A DNA stretch of 64,000 bases from JAJRVM01 sp041752115 (GCA_041752115.1 JBGSHS010000361.1:1-64000); one strand, 5' to 3'. Positions 46,668-57,175 are shown, numbered from the stretch's first letter. Made by a program: numbers and translations. The notes: generated by a model from the letters alone, not told the origin.

Positions 46668-47951
46668 ATGTCAGCACACTCTGGCGGCTTGCGTTTTCGT
46701 TGTCTCGCCGTCGTCATCCTGGCTTGCCAGATGACTGGACATGGTATTGCCGCGGGCGACGAGACTTGGCCGGAATTCCGTGGTCCGCGTGGAGACGGGC
46801 AGTCTGCGGCAGTGTCATTGCCGCTGCGCTGGAGCGAAACGCAGAATGTGGCCTGGAAAACACCAATCCATGGACATGGCTGGTCGTCGCCGGTTGTTTG
46901 GGGCGACCAGATCTGGCTGACGACCGCGACGGAAGACGGAAAGGAACTGTTTGCGGTCTGTCTCGACGCCCCCTCCGGAAAGATCGTGCATGATGCCAAG
47001 GTCTTTGATGTCGCCACTCCGGAGCCCATCGCCACGGTGAACAGTTATGCGTCACCGACTCCCGCCATCGAGGCCGGGCGAGTCTATGTCCATTACGGCA
47101 CGTACGGTACGGCGTGCCTCGACACCACGACCGGACAGGTGCTTTGGACCCGGCGTGACCTGAACTGTGATCACCACGAGGGCCCCGGCTCATCTCCCAT
47201 CTTGTTTCGAAACTTGCTCATCGTGCATGTCGACGGACGAGACGTGCAGTACGTGGTGGCATTGGATAAGCGGACGGGAGAGACGGTGTGGAAGACACCG
47301 CGGAGTGTCGATTACAGCCCGTACCACGAGAACTTGCGCAAAGCGTTCTGCACTCCGACAGTTATTGACAGCGGCCAGCGTCTGGAACTGGTCAGCCCTG
47401 GGGCCAAGTCGGTGATGGGATATGATCCTGTGACGGGCAAGGAATTATGGAAAGTCCGCTATGATGGCTGGTCCATGGTCCCCCGTCCGCTGTTCGGACA
47501 CGGTCTGGTGTATGTCATCAGCGATTACGAACGACCCCAGCTGTGGGCCATTCGACCTGGTGGCGACGGCGATGTGACCGATTCACACGTGGCGTGGACG
47601 ATTTCGCAGGGTATGCCTGCTCAACCATCGTTGCTCCTGGTCTCTGACTCGCTGTACGCCATCACCGATATGGGAGTGGCGGTGAGCATTGCCGCCCGGA
47701 GCGGCGAGATCCAGTGGAAGCACCGAGTGGGGGGCAACTTTGCCGCTTCCCCGATTGGTGTCCGCGACCGCCTTTACCTCTTCAGCCAGGACGCCACCAC
47801 CACCGTGCTGGCCGCTGGCCCGCAGTACACATTGCTGGCCGAAAATCAGCTCGACGGCGAGTTGAAAGCCAGCCCGGCCATCGTCGGAAACGCTTTGATA
47901 ATTCGTACGCGAACGCACCTTTACCGCATCGAAGATCAGTCTCACCCGTAG
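46668..47951 (+). CDS. Secreted PQQ-type beta-propeller protein
   Basis: This 427-residue exported protein has a signal peptide (LAVVILACQMTGHGIAAG) and opens its mature part with WPEFRGPRGDGQS, a common planctomycete opening. Repeated propeller blades follow (CLDTTTGQVLWTRRDL, ALDKRTGETVWKTP, GYDPVTGKELWKVRYDG and IAARSGEIQWKHRVGG). Catalytic PQQ-dehydrogenase residues are not evident, so it is probably BamB-like or a binding protein. GAGGAG lies 7 nt before the ATG. The Gfo/Idh gene starts 13 nt after its stop, so they form an operon. Confidence 0.9.
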   Translation: MSAHSGGLRFRCLAVVILACQMTGHGIAAGDETWPEFRGPRGDGQSAAVSLPLRWSETQNVAWKTPIHGHGWSSPVVWGDQIWLTTATEDGKELFAVCLDAPSGKIVHDAKVFDVATPEPIATVNSYASPTPAIEAGRVYVHYGTYGTACLDTTTGQVLWTRRDLNCDHHEGPGSSPILFRNLLIVHVDGRDVQYVVALDKRTGETVWKTPRSVDYSPYHENLRKAFCTPTVIDSGQRLELVSPGAKSVMGYDPVTGKELWKVRYDGWSMVPRPLFGHGLVYVISDYERPQLWAIRPGGDGDVTDSHVAWTISQGMPAQPSLLLVSDSLYAITDMGVAVSIAARSGEIQWKHRVGGNFAASPIGVRDRLYLFSQDATTTVLAAGPQYTLLAENQLDGELKASPAIVGNALIIRTRTHLYRIEDQSHP

Positions 47952-47964
47952 GAAAGGCTGCCAC

Positions 47965-49284
47965 ATGACGACACCCCAGCCATCTCAAACCGCGAAGCAT
48001 CCCTCCCGCCGCGAATTTTTGAAACTGGCTTCGAGCGTGGCCGCGGTGGCAGCCACCACTCGTCTCTCTGTTGCCCGAGCGGCTCACCCCGGCGGCTCGG
48101 ACGTTCTCAAGGTAGGCCTGATTGGCTGTGGAGGGCGTGGTTGCGGAGCAGCTGTGAACGCCATGAATGCCGATCCTCAAGTACAACTGACGGCTCTGGC
48201 CGACGCTTTCGACTGGCGCATTACCGAGGCTCTGAAGCTGATTTCCGCCGAGCGGCCTGAGCAGTCTCGAGTTGATCAGGAGCACTGTTTTGTTGGACTA
48301 CAGGCATATCGCCAGCTGATCGACAGCGGAGTGGATGTCGTTCTGATTACCGTGCCATCGCACTTCGCGCCGATCTATCTCAAGGCGGCAGTGGACGCCG
48401 GAAAGCACGTTTTCTGTGAGAAGACCCACGCCGTCGACGCGCCGGGAGTACGGCTGGTGATGGAGGCAGGTGAGATCGCGCGGCAGAAGGGACTGTCGAT
48501 TGTGTCTGGGCTCGCCTGGCGCTACCATACCGGCGTGCAAGAGACGATGAAACGAGTACATGACGGAGCGATTGGCGAGATTCATACGATCCAAGAGATC
48601 TGCAACACCGGGTCACTGCGCAGTCTGCCGCGCCGACCAGGCATGACTGAGATGGAGTACCAGATCTACAACTGGTACGACTTCAACTGGCTGTCGGCCG
48701 ACCTGCCCGGCTTGAATCTGGTGCACAACCTGGACAAAGCCGCCTGGGCGTTGCACGATGACCCACCGCTCAAAGCGTGGGGCATGGGAGGACGTGAAGT
48801 GCGTAAGGGGCCTTCGTTCGGAGATGTGTACGATCACCATGCGACGGTCTTCCACTATGCAAGCGGCGTTCAGCTGTATGCCTATTGCCGACAGATCGAT
48901 GGTACGCTGACCGATGTCTCCGACATGTTCATTGGCACGAAAGGACGCTGCGATCTGCTGCGTCACACGATTCAAGGCGAGTCTCCCTGGCGCTACGAGG
49001 GGCCTGACTGCAACCGCTTTGATCTGGAACACGTGGCCCTTTTCTCGGCCGTTCGCTCCGGCCACCCGATCAACAACAGTACCTATATGGCGCGCAGCAG
49101 CCTGATGGCGCTGATGGCGACCTGGTGCTCGCACACCGGAGAGGAACTGACGTGGGACCAGTGCATGCAGTCGAATCGACAAGCGAACCCTTCGGCATAC
49201 GCGTTTGACGCGATACCTCCCACGCTGCCCGACGCGAACGGACATTACCCCATTGCCGTTCCCGGCATCACCCAGTTCAGCTGA
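47965..49284 (+). CDS. Tat-exported Gfo/Idh/MocA family oxidoreductase
   Basis: This 439-residue NAD(P)-dependent sugar oxidoreductase-like protein has a Tat leader (PSRREFLKLASSVAAVAA), Rossmann motif GLIGCGGRGCGA and EKTHAVD, where most relatives have EKP. The C-terminal alpha/beta domain has the usual NWYDFNWLSAD and HNLDKAAWAL tracts. AAAGG lies 7 nt before the ATG. It is co-transcribed with the secreted propeller protein, suggesting both act in the periplasm on the same material. It is a distant homologue of the oxidoreductase at 3439-4848. Confidence 0.9.
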   Translation: MTTPQPSQTAKHPSRREFLKLASSVAAVAATTRLSVARAAHPGGSDVLKVGLIGCGGRGCGAAVNAMNADPQVQLTALADAFDWRITEALKLISAERPEQSRVDQEHCFVGLQAYRQLIDSGVDVVLITVPSHFAPIYLKAAVDAGKHVFCEKTHAVDAPGVRLVMEAGEIARQKGLSIVSGLAWRYHTGVQETMKRVHDGAIGEIHTIQEICNTGSLRSLPRRPGMTEMEYQIYNWYDFNWLSADLPGLNLVHNLDKAAWALHDDPPLKAWGMGGREVRKGPSFGDVYDHHATVFHYASGVQLYAYCRQIDGTLTDVSDMFIGTKGRCDLLRHTIQGESPWRYEGPDCNRFDLEHVALFSAVRSGHPINNSTYMARSSLMALMATWCSHTGEELTWDQCMQSNRQANPSAYAFDAIPPTLPDANGHYPIAVPGITQFS

Positions 49285-49397
49285 ATCATGGCAGGCAAAA
49301 TGCCTCTTCCGGCCCCCATCAACGAAGGGATCGGAGGTTCGTCAATTCGCGTGGCCTCTGCCGCCAATCGCACTTACTAGGCCCCGACCTGAAATGC

Positions 49398-50069
49398 TCA
49401 ACGCACTTCGCGGAAGCGATTGAGGTCGTCGTGTGCCCCGACAATCATGAGGATCTGATCGCCGGTGAAGCGAATATTCGGGTCTGGAAACATCTGCAGA
49501 TGGCCAGTCAGCGCTTCCTTGATGGCGATGATCCAGACGTTGTACTTGCGGCGCAGATCGGCCTCCAAGAGCGTCTTGCCAACCACCGAGTCCGGCACCG
49601 CCATCTCCACAAAACTGTAGTCGGGGTCGATCGGGAGATAGTCGAGCACATTGGGCCAGGTCGTGCGATCGGCCAGTTCCACGGCGATCTCCGATTCGGG
49701 GAAGACGACGCGTTCCACCCCAAGGGTCTTCAGGATCTTGCCATGCTCCACGCTCAGACCTTTGACCACCAATCGCCTGGCGCCGAGTTCCCTGGCATGG
49801 AGCACGGCCATGAGAGACGGGGACATATCGGCTCCTTCACCCAAACTGATGAAGACCGTGTCCGCGTCGGGAATGTCGATGTGCTCCAAGGCCGCTCGTT
49901 CCGTGACATCCGCCACAATCGCCTCATAAAGCTCATTCTTCAGCAGCTCGACCTTCTGCTTGTTCCTGTCGACTCCGGTAACCCGGCAGCCGTTGGCGCA
50001 CAGGCGACGGGCGAGCGATTCGCCAAAAGTACCGAGTCCGAGCACGATGAAATGTTTCTTGCTGGCCAT
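49398..50069 (-). CDS. ktrA: TrkA/KtrA potassium-uptake regulatory subunit
   Basis: This 223-residue cytoplasmic gating protein has an N-terminal RCK_N Rossmann domain (FIVLGLGTFGESLARRL; acidic nucleotide-site residue in VTGVDRNKQKV) and a C-terminal RCK_C domain (about residues 140-223). It assembles as a ring on KtrB and gates K+ flux by ATP/ADP or NAD(H). In Firmicutes the RCK_C domain of KtrA binds c-di-AMP; whether this one does cannot be seen from sequence. ATG 50069 has GAGG 7 nt upstream. It is 52 nt downstream of ktrB on the same strand. Confidence 0.93.
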   Translation of the reverse strand: MASKKHFIVLGLGTFGESLARRLCANGCRVTGVDRNKQKVELLKNELYEAIVADVTERAALEHIDIPDADTVFISLGEGADMSPSLMAVLHARELGARRLVVKGLSVEHGKILKTLGVERVVFPESEIAVELADRTTWPNVLDYLPIDPDYSFVEMAVPDSVVGKTLLEADLRRKYNVWIIAIKEALTGHLQMFPDPNIRFTGDQILMIVGAHDDLNRFREVR

Positions 50070-50121
50070 TGAACTACCTCTTGCTCTTGCATGCGGCCTT
50101 CGGTCGTCCACCGCGGATCGC

Positions 50122-51498
50122 TCAACCTATCAGCGGTTCTTCTTCCGCATATTCAAACGGTTCGTTCCGCTCACCGCGCGACAACGCGGCAAACACGGAA
50201 ATGGGGCCCAGACGCCCCATGAACATCAGCACGATGATCACGATTCGCCCAATGTCCGTCAGGTACGTCGTTACGCCTGTGCTCAATCCCACGGTGCCCA
50301 ACGCCGACACCACCTCGAACATCGCGTCCATAAACAGCCCTTGCGATTCGGCGTGAGGTGCTTCAGATTGCTCCAGGACAAGCAGTACGGTCAGAGCGAC
50401 GACCGCCACCACCGCAAACAGCACGGCCGCCGTGACGGCCCGGTCCGTAACTTCCCGCGGAACCGTTCGTCGTCCGACGAAAATACGGTGCCGCCCCATC
50501 ATGGTCGACCAGCCACGGAGAACCAGAATCGACAGGGTCGATACCTTGAATCCTCCGGCTGTTGAACAGGGACCCGCCCCAACGGCCATGAGCAGGATTG
50601 AGATGAAGAGCGTCGCATTCGTCAGCTTTCCGATCTCCAGCGTGTTGAATCCGGCCGTGCGGCACGTAACCGAATGAAATAACGCCACCAAGAGACGCTG
50701 CGGAAAAGATACCTCGGCCAGCGTGTTGTCCCATTCCAGTATCAGCACTGACAGCGTGCCAATCGTGATCAAGCAGACGGTTCCCACCAGAATCAGTTTG
50801 GAGTGAAGCATCAGCCGATCCCAGCGGTCTCGCCACGGAAGATGCCAGTTCCGCGAGACGTCGAGCATCACCGGGAAACCGATGCCCCCACAGACAATCA
50901 GAATGATCAACGTGACATTGACCGGCAGATCGCCCTGGTAATCCATCAGGCTGTTGTCGTTGAGGCTGAAACCGGCGTTGCAGAAGGCGGAAATGCAGTG
51001 AAACAGAGCGTACCACGCCGCCTTTCCCATCGGGAAGTCGAACAGGAAACGGAGCCATAACAGGAGGAATCCAGCCCCCTCAAACCCGATCGCAAACCCA
51101 ATGACTCGCTTCAAGACCCACCGCAAGTCGGGCTCTCGGCCTGCGCCGAGCGATTCAGCCAGCACGGCGCGTTGCCGCAGGCTCTGCCGTCCCCCCAACC
51201 AGAACGTCACAAACGTCGTCACCGTCATGATCCCGATTCCGCCGAACTGGATCAGAACCAGAATCACCGCCTGGCCAAATAGCGAGTAGTCGTTGCCCGT
51301 CGATCGTACGGTTAATCCAGTCACGCAAACCGCGCTGGTCGAAGTGAAGGCCGCGTCCAGACCGCTGATCGGCCGTTCGCGGGAAGCATGCGACCAAGGA
51401 AGGGTGAGAAGCACACCTCCTAGGATGATCACTACCAGATACCAGACAATTGAAACGCGCGCCGGATGCTGCACCAGCGAGCCCACCGCTTTGGCCAT
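50122..51498 (-). CDS. ktrB: TrkH/KtrB potassium-uptake membrane subunit
   Basis: This 458-residue inner-membrane K+ (probably Na+-coupled) transporter has four M-P-M repeats. The four selectivity-filter loops are visible: SAVCVTGLTV, SAFCNAGFSL, SVTCRTAGFNT and SALGTVGLST, each with the invariant Gly. About eight to ten hydrophobic helices span the protein. It lies directly upstream of its regulator, ktrA. The Shine-Dalgarno before the ATG is weak. Function in K+ homeostasis is secure; ion coupling is inferred from family. Confidence 0.94.
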   Translation of the reverse strand: MAKAVGSLVQHPARVSIVWYLVVIILGGVLLTLPWSHASRERPISGLDAAFTSTSAVCVTGLTVRSTGNDYSLFGQAVILVLIQFGGIGIMTVTTFVTFWLGGRQSLRQRAVLAESLGAGREPDLRWVLKRVIGFAIGFEGAGFLLLWLRFLFDFPMGKAAWYALFHCISAFCNAGFSLNDNSLMDYQGDLPVNVTLIILIVCGGIGFPVMLDVSRNWHLPWRDRWDRLMLHSKLILVGTVCLITIGTLSVLILEWDNTLAEVSFPQRLLVALFHSVTCRTAGFNTLEIGKLTNATLFISILLMAVGAGPCSTAGGFKVSTLSILVLRGWSTMMGRHRIFVGRRTVPREVTDRAVTAAVLFAVVAVVALTVLLVLEQSEAPHAESQGLFMDAMFEVVSALGTVGLSTGVTTYLTDIGRIVIIVLMFMGRLGPISVFAALSRGERNEPFEYAEEEPLIG

Positions 51499-52644
51499 CA
51501 GTCAAGTCCCATACAATTCCCGTTACACGGGCTGCACAAGCTCATTTGATCCGTGTCCGACGATCGACCGGCAATGGGCTCGAATCCTTTGATCTCGAAA
51601 TGGAAAGACGACTCACACTTCAACGGCAGTGGACTCCATCGTCACGACCGCGCCGAGCACAGAACGTGCGACCTGTTCCCCCATAGGGATCGGCTTATAG
51701 CCGCTCATTCGACGGAGCGTGTTCCATGGCCCACCAGGGATCCACACGCTGACAGGTTCCCGTCTCATACTCACGGGATCCGATTCTACCACCGCCTTGG
51801 CATGCCTAGCGCTTCTCGTAGCCCGAAGTGAGTATACACCAGTTTGGACCCGTTGCCAGGGCGGTCCCCGAGAGGGCCGAAGAGGCGGCTATCGTCGGTT
51901 GCCCATCCGCCGAAATCGACGCAAGCGGGCAATTCGTGCGGGTGACTCCTCGCCAAGCAAGCCGTTCGGGAATGGCCTCCTCATCCGACTCGCGTGCGGC
52001 CCTTGATTGAGAATTGAACAGGCGAGTCCGGGAACTGTACACGAAGGGCGGCGAAAAGTGGACATCGCTGCCCCGTTCACGCGGTTTCAGGCCTGCAGAC
52101 GGCGGGTATACGACGGTATGATCTTTATGACCGCGATGCCATTGAACTTCATCGATTCCGATCGACTCGATTCCCGAGTGGCTCGCCGACTGCCCGGTCG
52201 CGCGCGCAACTGATGCACACTCAGCCCTCGATTTCACCCACAAATTCTTCTGAAGAGCCAAAAATTGGGCCGGCCCGGGTTGATATCCCCGTCGGCAGCT
52301 TACCAGAATCAGATAGTTCAGCGACTGTCCGCTCCGACTGGAGACATGAAAGGGCCGGGAAGTTCGTCCTGGTCGCAGTTGTGGGATTTGTTGTTCAGAA
52401 ACACGATGTTCCAGTGGCCATCCATTTCTTTACGGCGAAGCGGTTCGGTTCGTTAACCCAGGGTCGCCACGCTTCGCGGCACACTCTGGGCTGTTGAGTG
52501 CAGACGCTATGCGGTGAAGACGTGAACCGTCCTAAAGAAGCGGCTTTTCTCTGGAACAATCTCCACAACGATCATCAGGGCCATTGGTCCCGGCCTTTCA
52601 CCCTCCCACGCTCCGACTACCTCCCTCAGAAAGCTAACTCTGCC
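51499..52644. other. 1.1-kb region without a supported gene
   Basis: This divergent region between ktrB (minus) and the glycosidase-like gene (plus) should hold both promoters. Its reading frames are short and lack family signatures, including a 94-codon frame ending at 52497. I saw no tRNA, array or strong inverted repeat. Confidence 0.5.
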
Positions 52645-55600
52645 ATGACACGTTCCCGCGTCCGATCGCTGCTTGCGCTGATCGCACTGGTGGGCCCGAG
52701 TGCATTGCCGGTTCGTTCCGCCGAACAACTTGACATCGCTTCTTTTTCTCGCGTCATCACCTGCGATCCCGCTCGAATCAAAGGTACGCAGGCGAAACGA
52801 CTCGAAGAATTCCCGGCGGACGACCTGTTTCTGGAATCGGAAATCCGTTCCAACGAGGCCGGCGGTTATGAAGTTCCGAGTTGGCAGAATGGAATGAGTT
52901 GTATTGGCCTGCAATGGGCCGAGCGGCGAGTGCTGAGCAGCGTCTCGCTGCAATTCGATGGTGCTGCACCGGACGTGCCGACTGAGAGTGTTTCGGTGCA
53001 GTACTGGTCATCCGAAGGGCGTGTCGACGAATGGGCGACGATCGGCCAGACACTGTGGCAGGGAAAATGGGAGTCACTTCCTGGCACGCTGCGGCGGGAG
53101 GACAATCGCTGGGTGCTGCAGATCGCTGCCGACGTTCCTGAGTTTCAGAACCGGTCCGGAACGCAGAAGATTCGCTGGTTTTTTCCTGCCAGCTCGCAGC
53201 AAGCCGTCGTGACGAAATTGACCGCGATCACCGATGCGGAACTGGTTACCGGACGATTCACGCTACGATGCGACAGAGCCTTTTCCGAGGGCGGTGTTTC
53301 CGTGGAAGCGTACAATAGCTTCTTCGTTAGTCCCGACGGAACTCTGGCCACTCGACAAGACTGGGACGCTCGCCACCCGCTCGAAGTGCAACTTCAATAT
53401 GCCACTCCTCCTGCCTCGGCGAATCGGGCCGTCGTTCGCCTGCGGTTCCCTCACGTTGCTTTCGCTGTCAACGTGCAGGACATCCTGACGCATGGTTGCG
53501 TGTACGTGCCAGATGCCGAATTGTTCGTTGCGGCGGAGTCGATGCAGGCTGGTCCCGCTCAATACAAGGAAAAGATTGCGGGGCTGCAGACCACGCTGGA
53601 TCAGGTACGTGCGTTGCCCGACCAGACCTTTGAGCGAGCGAAGGCCACCTTGCTGGACTCACGTTCGGCTCACGATCCGATCCTGCTCTCACTGGCTTGT
53701 GACAATGCGAAGATCGTGGTCCAGCGCAATGGTGTGCTGGATATCCCCAAGACGTGGTCTGTGGAAGATACTTACGAGATCACCCCGCGAATGGGAACGG
53801 GCAATACCGATACATTGCGCCGTCACCTGAAAGGCGGCTGGCTGCCGATTCCCGTGATCACCTGGGAGGATGCTGACGCACGGTACACACAGCGGACCTG
53901 CGTAGCGCCGGTCGACGTGACGGGTTCCCTAGGTGATTCGGGAGCGATGGCGACAGCGAAGTCTTTAGGAGTGACCGAGCTGAGCGTCAAGAACACTACG
54001 GATCATCAGGTCGTCGCGTCGCTGACGATCACGTGTGCTTCGAAGAGCCGCCCGGAGGGTGCTGCCGACTATGTGCGGACTCCTATGGCCGACATGCGTT
54101 CTGCTGCAGGAGGGGTCATCATCCTCCAGGGAAACGAGCTCTTTGCGCTGGTGGACACTGCCGGTCTACCGCAATGGCACGTCGAGGTCACTGCCGGGAC
54201 GATCGCGATGCGCGGACCGGTCGCTGTTGGGGCCGACGCAGCTTGTCGCATCTACGTGCCCCGCTGGAGTGTCAAGCCGGAAGACTTCACGCCTCCCGCT
54301 GATACCGATCAGCTCATCGGCGCGACACGAGTCTACTGGGAGCAGCAGCTGGCATTGGCCATGTCGATCTCCGTTCCTGAGCCGATGCTCAATCACATCC
54401 TGCGGGCGAATCAAGTCCACCTCATGATGGCGGCACGCAGTGAAGCGGATGGCGCTCATATCGTCCCCTGGTGTGCTGCCATGACGTACGGTCCGTTGGA
54501 CACGGAAGCCCAGCCGGTCATCCTGGCGTTGGATCTGTTTGGGCACCACGATTTGGCCCGCAAGTCGCTTGACTATTTCTTCAGCAGGTATGACACCCGA
54601 GGCTGCCTGGCCAACGGATACACGCTGATGGGAACGGGACAGAATCTATGGACAGTTGGCCAGCATCTCAAACTAACCGACGACCGAAGCTGGTTCGCAA
54701 ATGCCGCTCCGGTGGCCAGAAGAGCGTGTGAGTGGATCATTGACCAACGCTCCAAGACGATGAAGCTGGATGTGCGTGGCGAGAAGGTGCCGGAGTATGG
54801 GTTGATGCCGCCTGGAGTCCTGGCCGATTGGGAACGATACGCTTATTACTTCTATGCCAATGGGTACTACTACGCCGGACTCAACGCGATGGCCGACGCG
54901 TTGTCGAGCATTCACGATGCACGAGCACCGGAGTTGGTGCGGTCTGCCGAGTCGTATCGAAATGACATTCTTCGAGCGTACCGCTGGAACCAGGCGCGGA
55001 TGCCGGTCCTGCCGCTGGCCGACGGCACCTGGGTCCCCGCCAATCCGTCCAGCCTCTACTGCTTCGGTTTGACGAAAGACTTTTATCAAGGGATCAGTTC
55101 CATTGGACACGACGTCGAGGTCGGTTCCAACCACCTACTGGAACTGGGCGTGCTGGAATCCCGTGGCAACGACGCTCGTTGGATCACCAACTACATGGAA
55201 GATGCCTGGTTCTTCTTTCATCCCGGTCTGGCGAATTATGCTCCGGACGTCATGCAGAACGACTGGTTCACCTACGGCGGGTTCACGAAGCTGCAGCCGT
55301 ACTACACCCGCTACGCCGACGTGCTCGCTCAGGCCGATGATATCAAGCCATTTATTCGCAACTACTTCAATTCGTTCTTTCCCATGCTCAGCCCAGAAAC
55401 GCTGGCGTTGTGGGAACACTTCCACCAGATTGGAGCCTGGAACAAGACGCACGAGACAGCCTGGTTCCTGCAGCAGACACGGACCATGCTGGTCATGGAG
55501 CGCGGTGACGAACTGTGGCTCGCTCCGTTTGTCACCGACAACTGGCTCCAGGACGGCATGTCGGTCTCCGTCCGCAATGCCCCGTCATACTTTGGCCCCG

Positions 55601-55824
55601 TGAGTTACACCATTTCATCGCATCTGGCTGACCACTATATCGAAGCAGCAATCGAACCTCCGCAGCGCAGAGCGTGCCGCCTGGTCATCCGACTGCGGAA
55701 CCCCGCTGGGAAATCCCCTCACACGGTGCTTGTCAATGGAGAGCCTCGCACGTTTGACTCCGTCAGGCAATGCATCGAGATCGGAGAAGCGAGCGGTCCA
55801 CTCGTGCTGCGAGCCAGCTACTGA
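52645..55824 (+). CDS. Secreted (alpha/alpha)6 glycosidase-like protein A
   Basis: This 1059-residue exported protein starts at ATG 52645 with a signal peptide (SLLALIALVGPSALPVRSAE); the frame is open upstream to 52498 without protein-like sequence. The N-terminal half looks beta-rich (LDIASFSRVITCDPARIKGT and on). The C-terminal half (about residues 570-960) reads as a six-hairpin barrel with conserved acidic and aromatic blocks: PEYGLMPPGVLADWERYAY, NHLLELGVLES and WEHFHQIGAWNKTHETAWFL. The family is unknown to me, resembling the GH63/78/95 fold. It is clearly paralogous to the protein at 59470-63111. Probable polysaccharide hydrolase. Confidence 0.82.
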   Translation: MTRSRVRSLLALIALVGPSALPVRSAEQLDIASFSRVITCDPARIKGTQAKRLEEFPADDLFLESEIRSNEAGGYEVPSWQNGMSCIGLQWAERRVLSSVSLQFDGAAPDVPTESVSVQYWSSEGRVDEWATIGQTLWQGKWESLPGTLRREDNRWVLQIAADVPEFQNRSGTQKIRWFFPASSQQAVVTKLTAITDAELVTGRFTLRCDRAFSEGGVSVEAYNSFFVSPDGTLATRQDWDARHPLEVQLQYATPPASANRAVVRLRFPHVAFAVNVQDILTHGCVYVPDAELFVAAESMQAGPAQYKEKIAGLQTTLDQVRALPDQTFERAKATLLDSRSAHDPILLSLACDNAKIVVQRNGVLDIPKTWSVEDTYEITPRMGTGNTDTLRRHLKGGWLPIPVITWEDADARYTQRTCVAPVDVTGSLGDSGAMATAKSLGVTELSVKNTTDHQVVASLTITCASKSRPEGAADYVRTPMADMRSAAGGVIILQGNELFALVDTAGLPQWHVEVTAGTIAMRGPVAVGADAACRIYVPRWSVKPEDFTPPADTDQLIGATRVYWEQQLALAMSISVPEPMLNHILRANQVHLMMAARSEADGAHIVPWCAAMTYGPLDTEAQPVILALDLFGHHDLARKSLDYFFSRYDTRGCLANGYTLMGTGQNLWTVGQHLKLTDDRSWFANAAPVARRACEWIIDQRSKTMKLDVRGEKVPEYGLMPPGVLADWERYAYYFYANGYYYAGLNAMADALSSIHDARAPELVRSAESYRNDILRAYRWNQARMPVLPLADGTWVPANPSSLYCFGLTKDFYQGISSIGHDVEVGSNHLLELGVLESRGNDARWITNYMEDAWFFFHPGLANYAPDVMQNDWFTYGGFTKLQPYYTRYADVLAQADDIKPFIRNYFNSFFPMLSPETLALWEHFHQIGAWNKTHETAWFLQQTRTMLVMERGDELWLAPFVTDNWLQDGMSVSVRNAPSYFGPVSYTISSHLADHYIEAAIEPPQRRACRLVIRLRNPAGKSPHTVLVNGEPRTFDSVRQCIEIGEASGPLVLRASY

Positions 55825-55927
55825 GATGTGTCCCAAGATGGCGCGAGCGCATTGCCGGCGCCGCACACAACGGAGAGCCTGATCGGCCGGCCGCGAGTGG
55901 AGGCGGCTCTGTGATCGGAGGACTCCC

Positions 55928-56947
55928 TTAACCATCGTCTCTCGGCGCCGAGTTGATTTCGCCGAGCGTGTTCTGTTCTCGGGAAGCCTCTTCCACCGTG
56001 GCATGGCCGCTGGGCAATGGCATCTTCGACCAGATGCGGGCCAGCACGGCACCCGTCAACATGCATCCGAACGTATAGATGGCCGGTGCGATCGTGGCAG
56101 CCGGACGATCGGCAAAGAAGCTGGCTGCCAACACAGCTCCCAAACCGGCATTCTGCATGCCGATCTCCAGTGTTAATGCCCGTCGCATCGCTTCCGGCAG
56201 CCTTGCCGCCACTCCGCCAAGATACCCTGCCAGATAGCCCAGGACGTTGAGTGTCAGCAGCGCCATGAGCAGACTGACGGAGACCTCGGAGATCGCCTCG
56301 CGATTCTGCCCCACTACGGCCGCGATGATCCACAGTATCGCCAGGTTGGCCACAGTGGCTCCGATACGATGGGCCTTCTGCTCCCAGCGTGGAAAGAGCC
56401 GACCCAGCAAATGCCCGGCAATCACCGGTAGCACCACCGTCTGCAGCAGATTGCGACTGACATCCCAGAAAAACGACTCAGGCATCTTGCCACTGGCGGA
56501 AAGAAACAACCGGAGAGCTAGTGGGACGGCGATCGGGGAGACAAGCGTGGCCAATGTGGTCAGGCTCACCGAGTAACTCGCGTTACCACGTGCCAGCAAC
56601 GTCAGCACGTTGGAGGCCATGGCACCCGGCACGCTTCCCACCATCACAATGCCGATAAGTCCATCGTCCGACAGACCGTAGAGACGTCCGCAGAGATAGG
56701 CCAACAGCGGCATGGAACTGTATTGCAGCGCCGTGCCGAGCAGCACCATCGGCCAGCGGCGGGCCACCTGGCGGATCTCGTCCAGCGGCAACATCCAGCC
56801 GATGGCGAACATCGTGATCAGGATCAGCCGCTCCAAGACCACATCGTTGACGGCGCGACTGAATGGATCCGGGAGACCCGGAAACCATGTGGTCCAGAAG
56901 AACGCTGTCAGCGATGAAAGTGTGAGCCAGACGAGCAGGAGATTCAT
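55928..56947 (-). CDS. BASS/SBF family Na+-coupled anion symporter
   Basis: This 339-residue inner-membrane transporter of the bile acid:sodium symporter family has about nine to ten helices. Conserved blocks include VGSVPGAMASNVLTLLARGN and EIGMQNAGLGAVLAASFF, which line the Na+ and substrate sites. In bacteria, members move organic anions such as pyruvate or pantothenate; the substrate here is unknown. Its convergent position next to a glycosidase-like gene and near an enolase-superfamily enzyme hints at a sugar-acid or keto-acid substrate. Start ATG 56947 without a strong Shine-Dalgarno. Confidence 0.9.
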   Translation of the reverse strand: MNLLLVWLTLSSLTAFFWTTWFPGLPDPFSRAVNDVVLERLILITMFAIGWMLPLDEIRQVARRWPMVLLGTALQYSSMPLLAYLCGRLYGLSDDGLIGIVMVGSVPGAMASNVLTLLARGNASYSVSLTTLATLVSPIAVPLALRLFLSASGKMPESFFWDVSRNLLQTVVLPVIAGHLLGRLFPRWEQKAHRIGATVANLAILWIIAAVVGQNREAISEVSVSLLMALLTLNVLGYLAGYLGGVAARLPEAMRRALTLEIGMQNAGLGAVLAASFFADRPAATIAPAIYTFGCMLTGAVLARIWSKMPLPSGHATVEEASREQNTLGEINSAPRDDG

Positions 56948-57175
56948 AGATCACATACAATAGGCCGGTGAGCAGTCTACCACTTCTGAAAGTAACTTTT
57001 CGCCGGCACGCCGCCCCGGGCAACGTTTCACGGCTCAAAGAAGCCCAAGTAGAACAGGAAATTCCCGCCAAATCAACTTCAACTTCGCACTGCCTTGGCT
57101 GACACGATACAGGTCTGACGCGTGCTGTTCGTTCACCAATACGTGACGGGTAGCGACGAGATCGGCCCACCGGGT

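Noticed and set aside
49285..49397. Bidirectional terminator between the convergent Gfo/Idh and ktrA genes
   Set aside because: The best hairpin (AGGCA/TGCCT) is only 5 bp and has no T-run.
52213..52497. 94-codon frame upstream of glycosidase-like protein A
   Set aside because: Has one hydrophobic patch but no ribosome binding site, no family features and unnatural composition.
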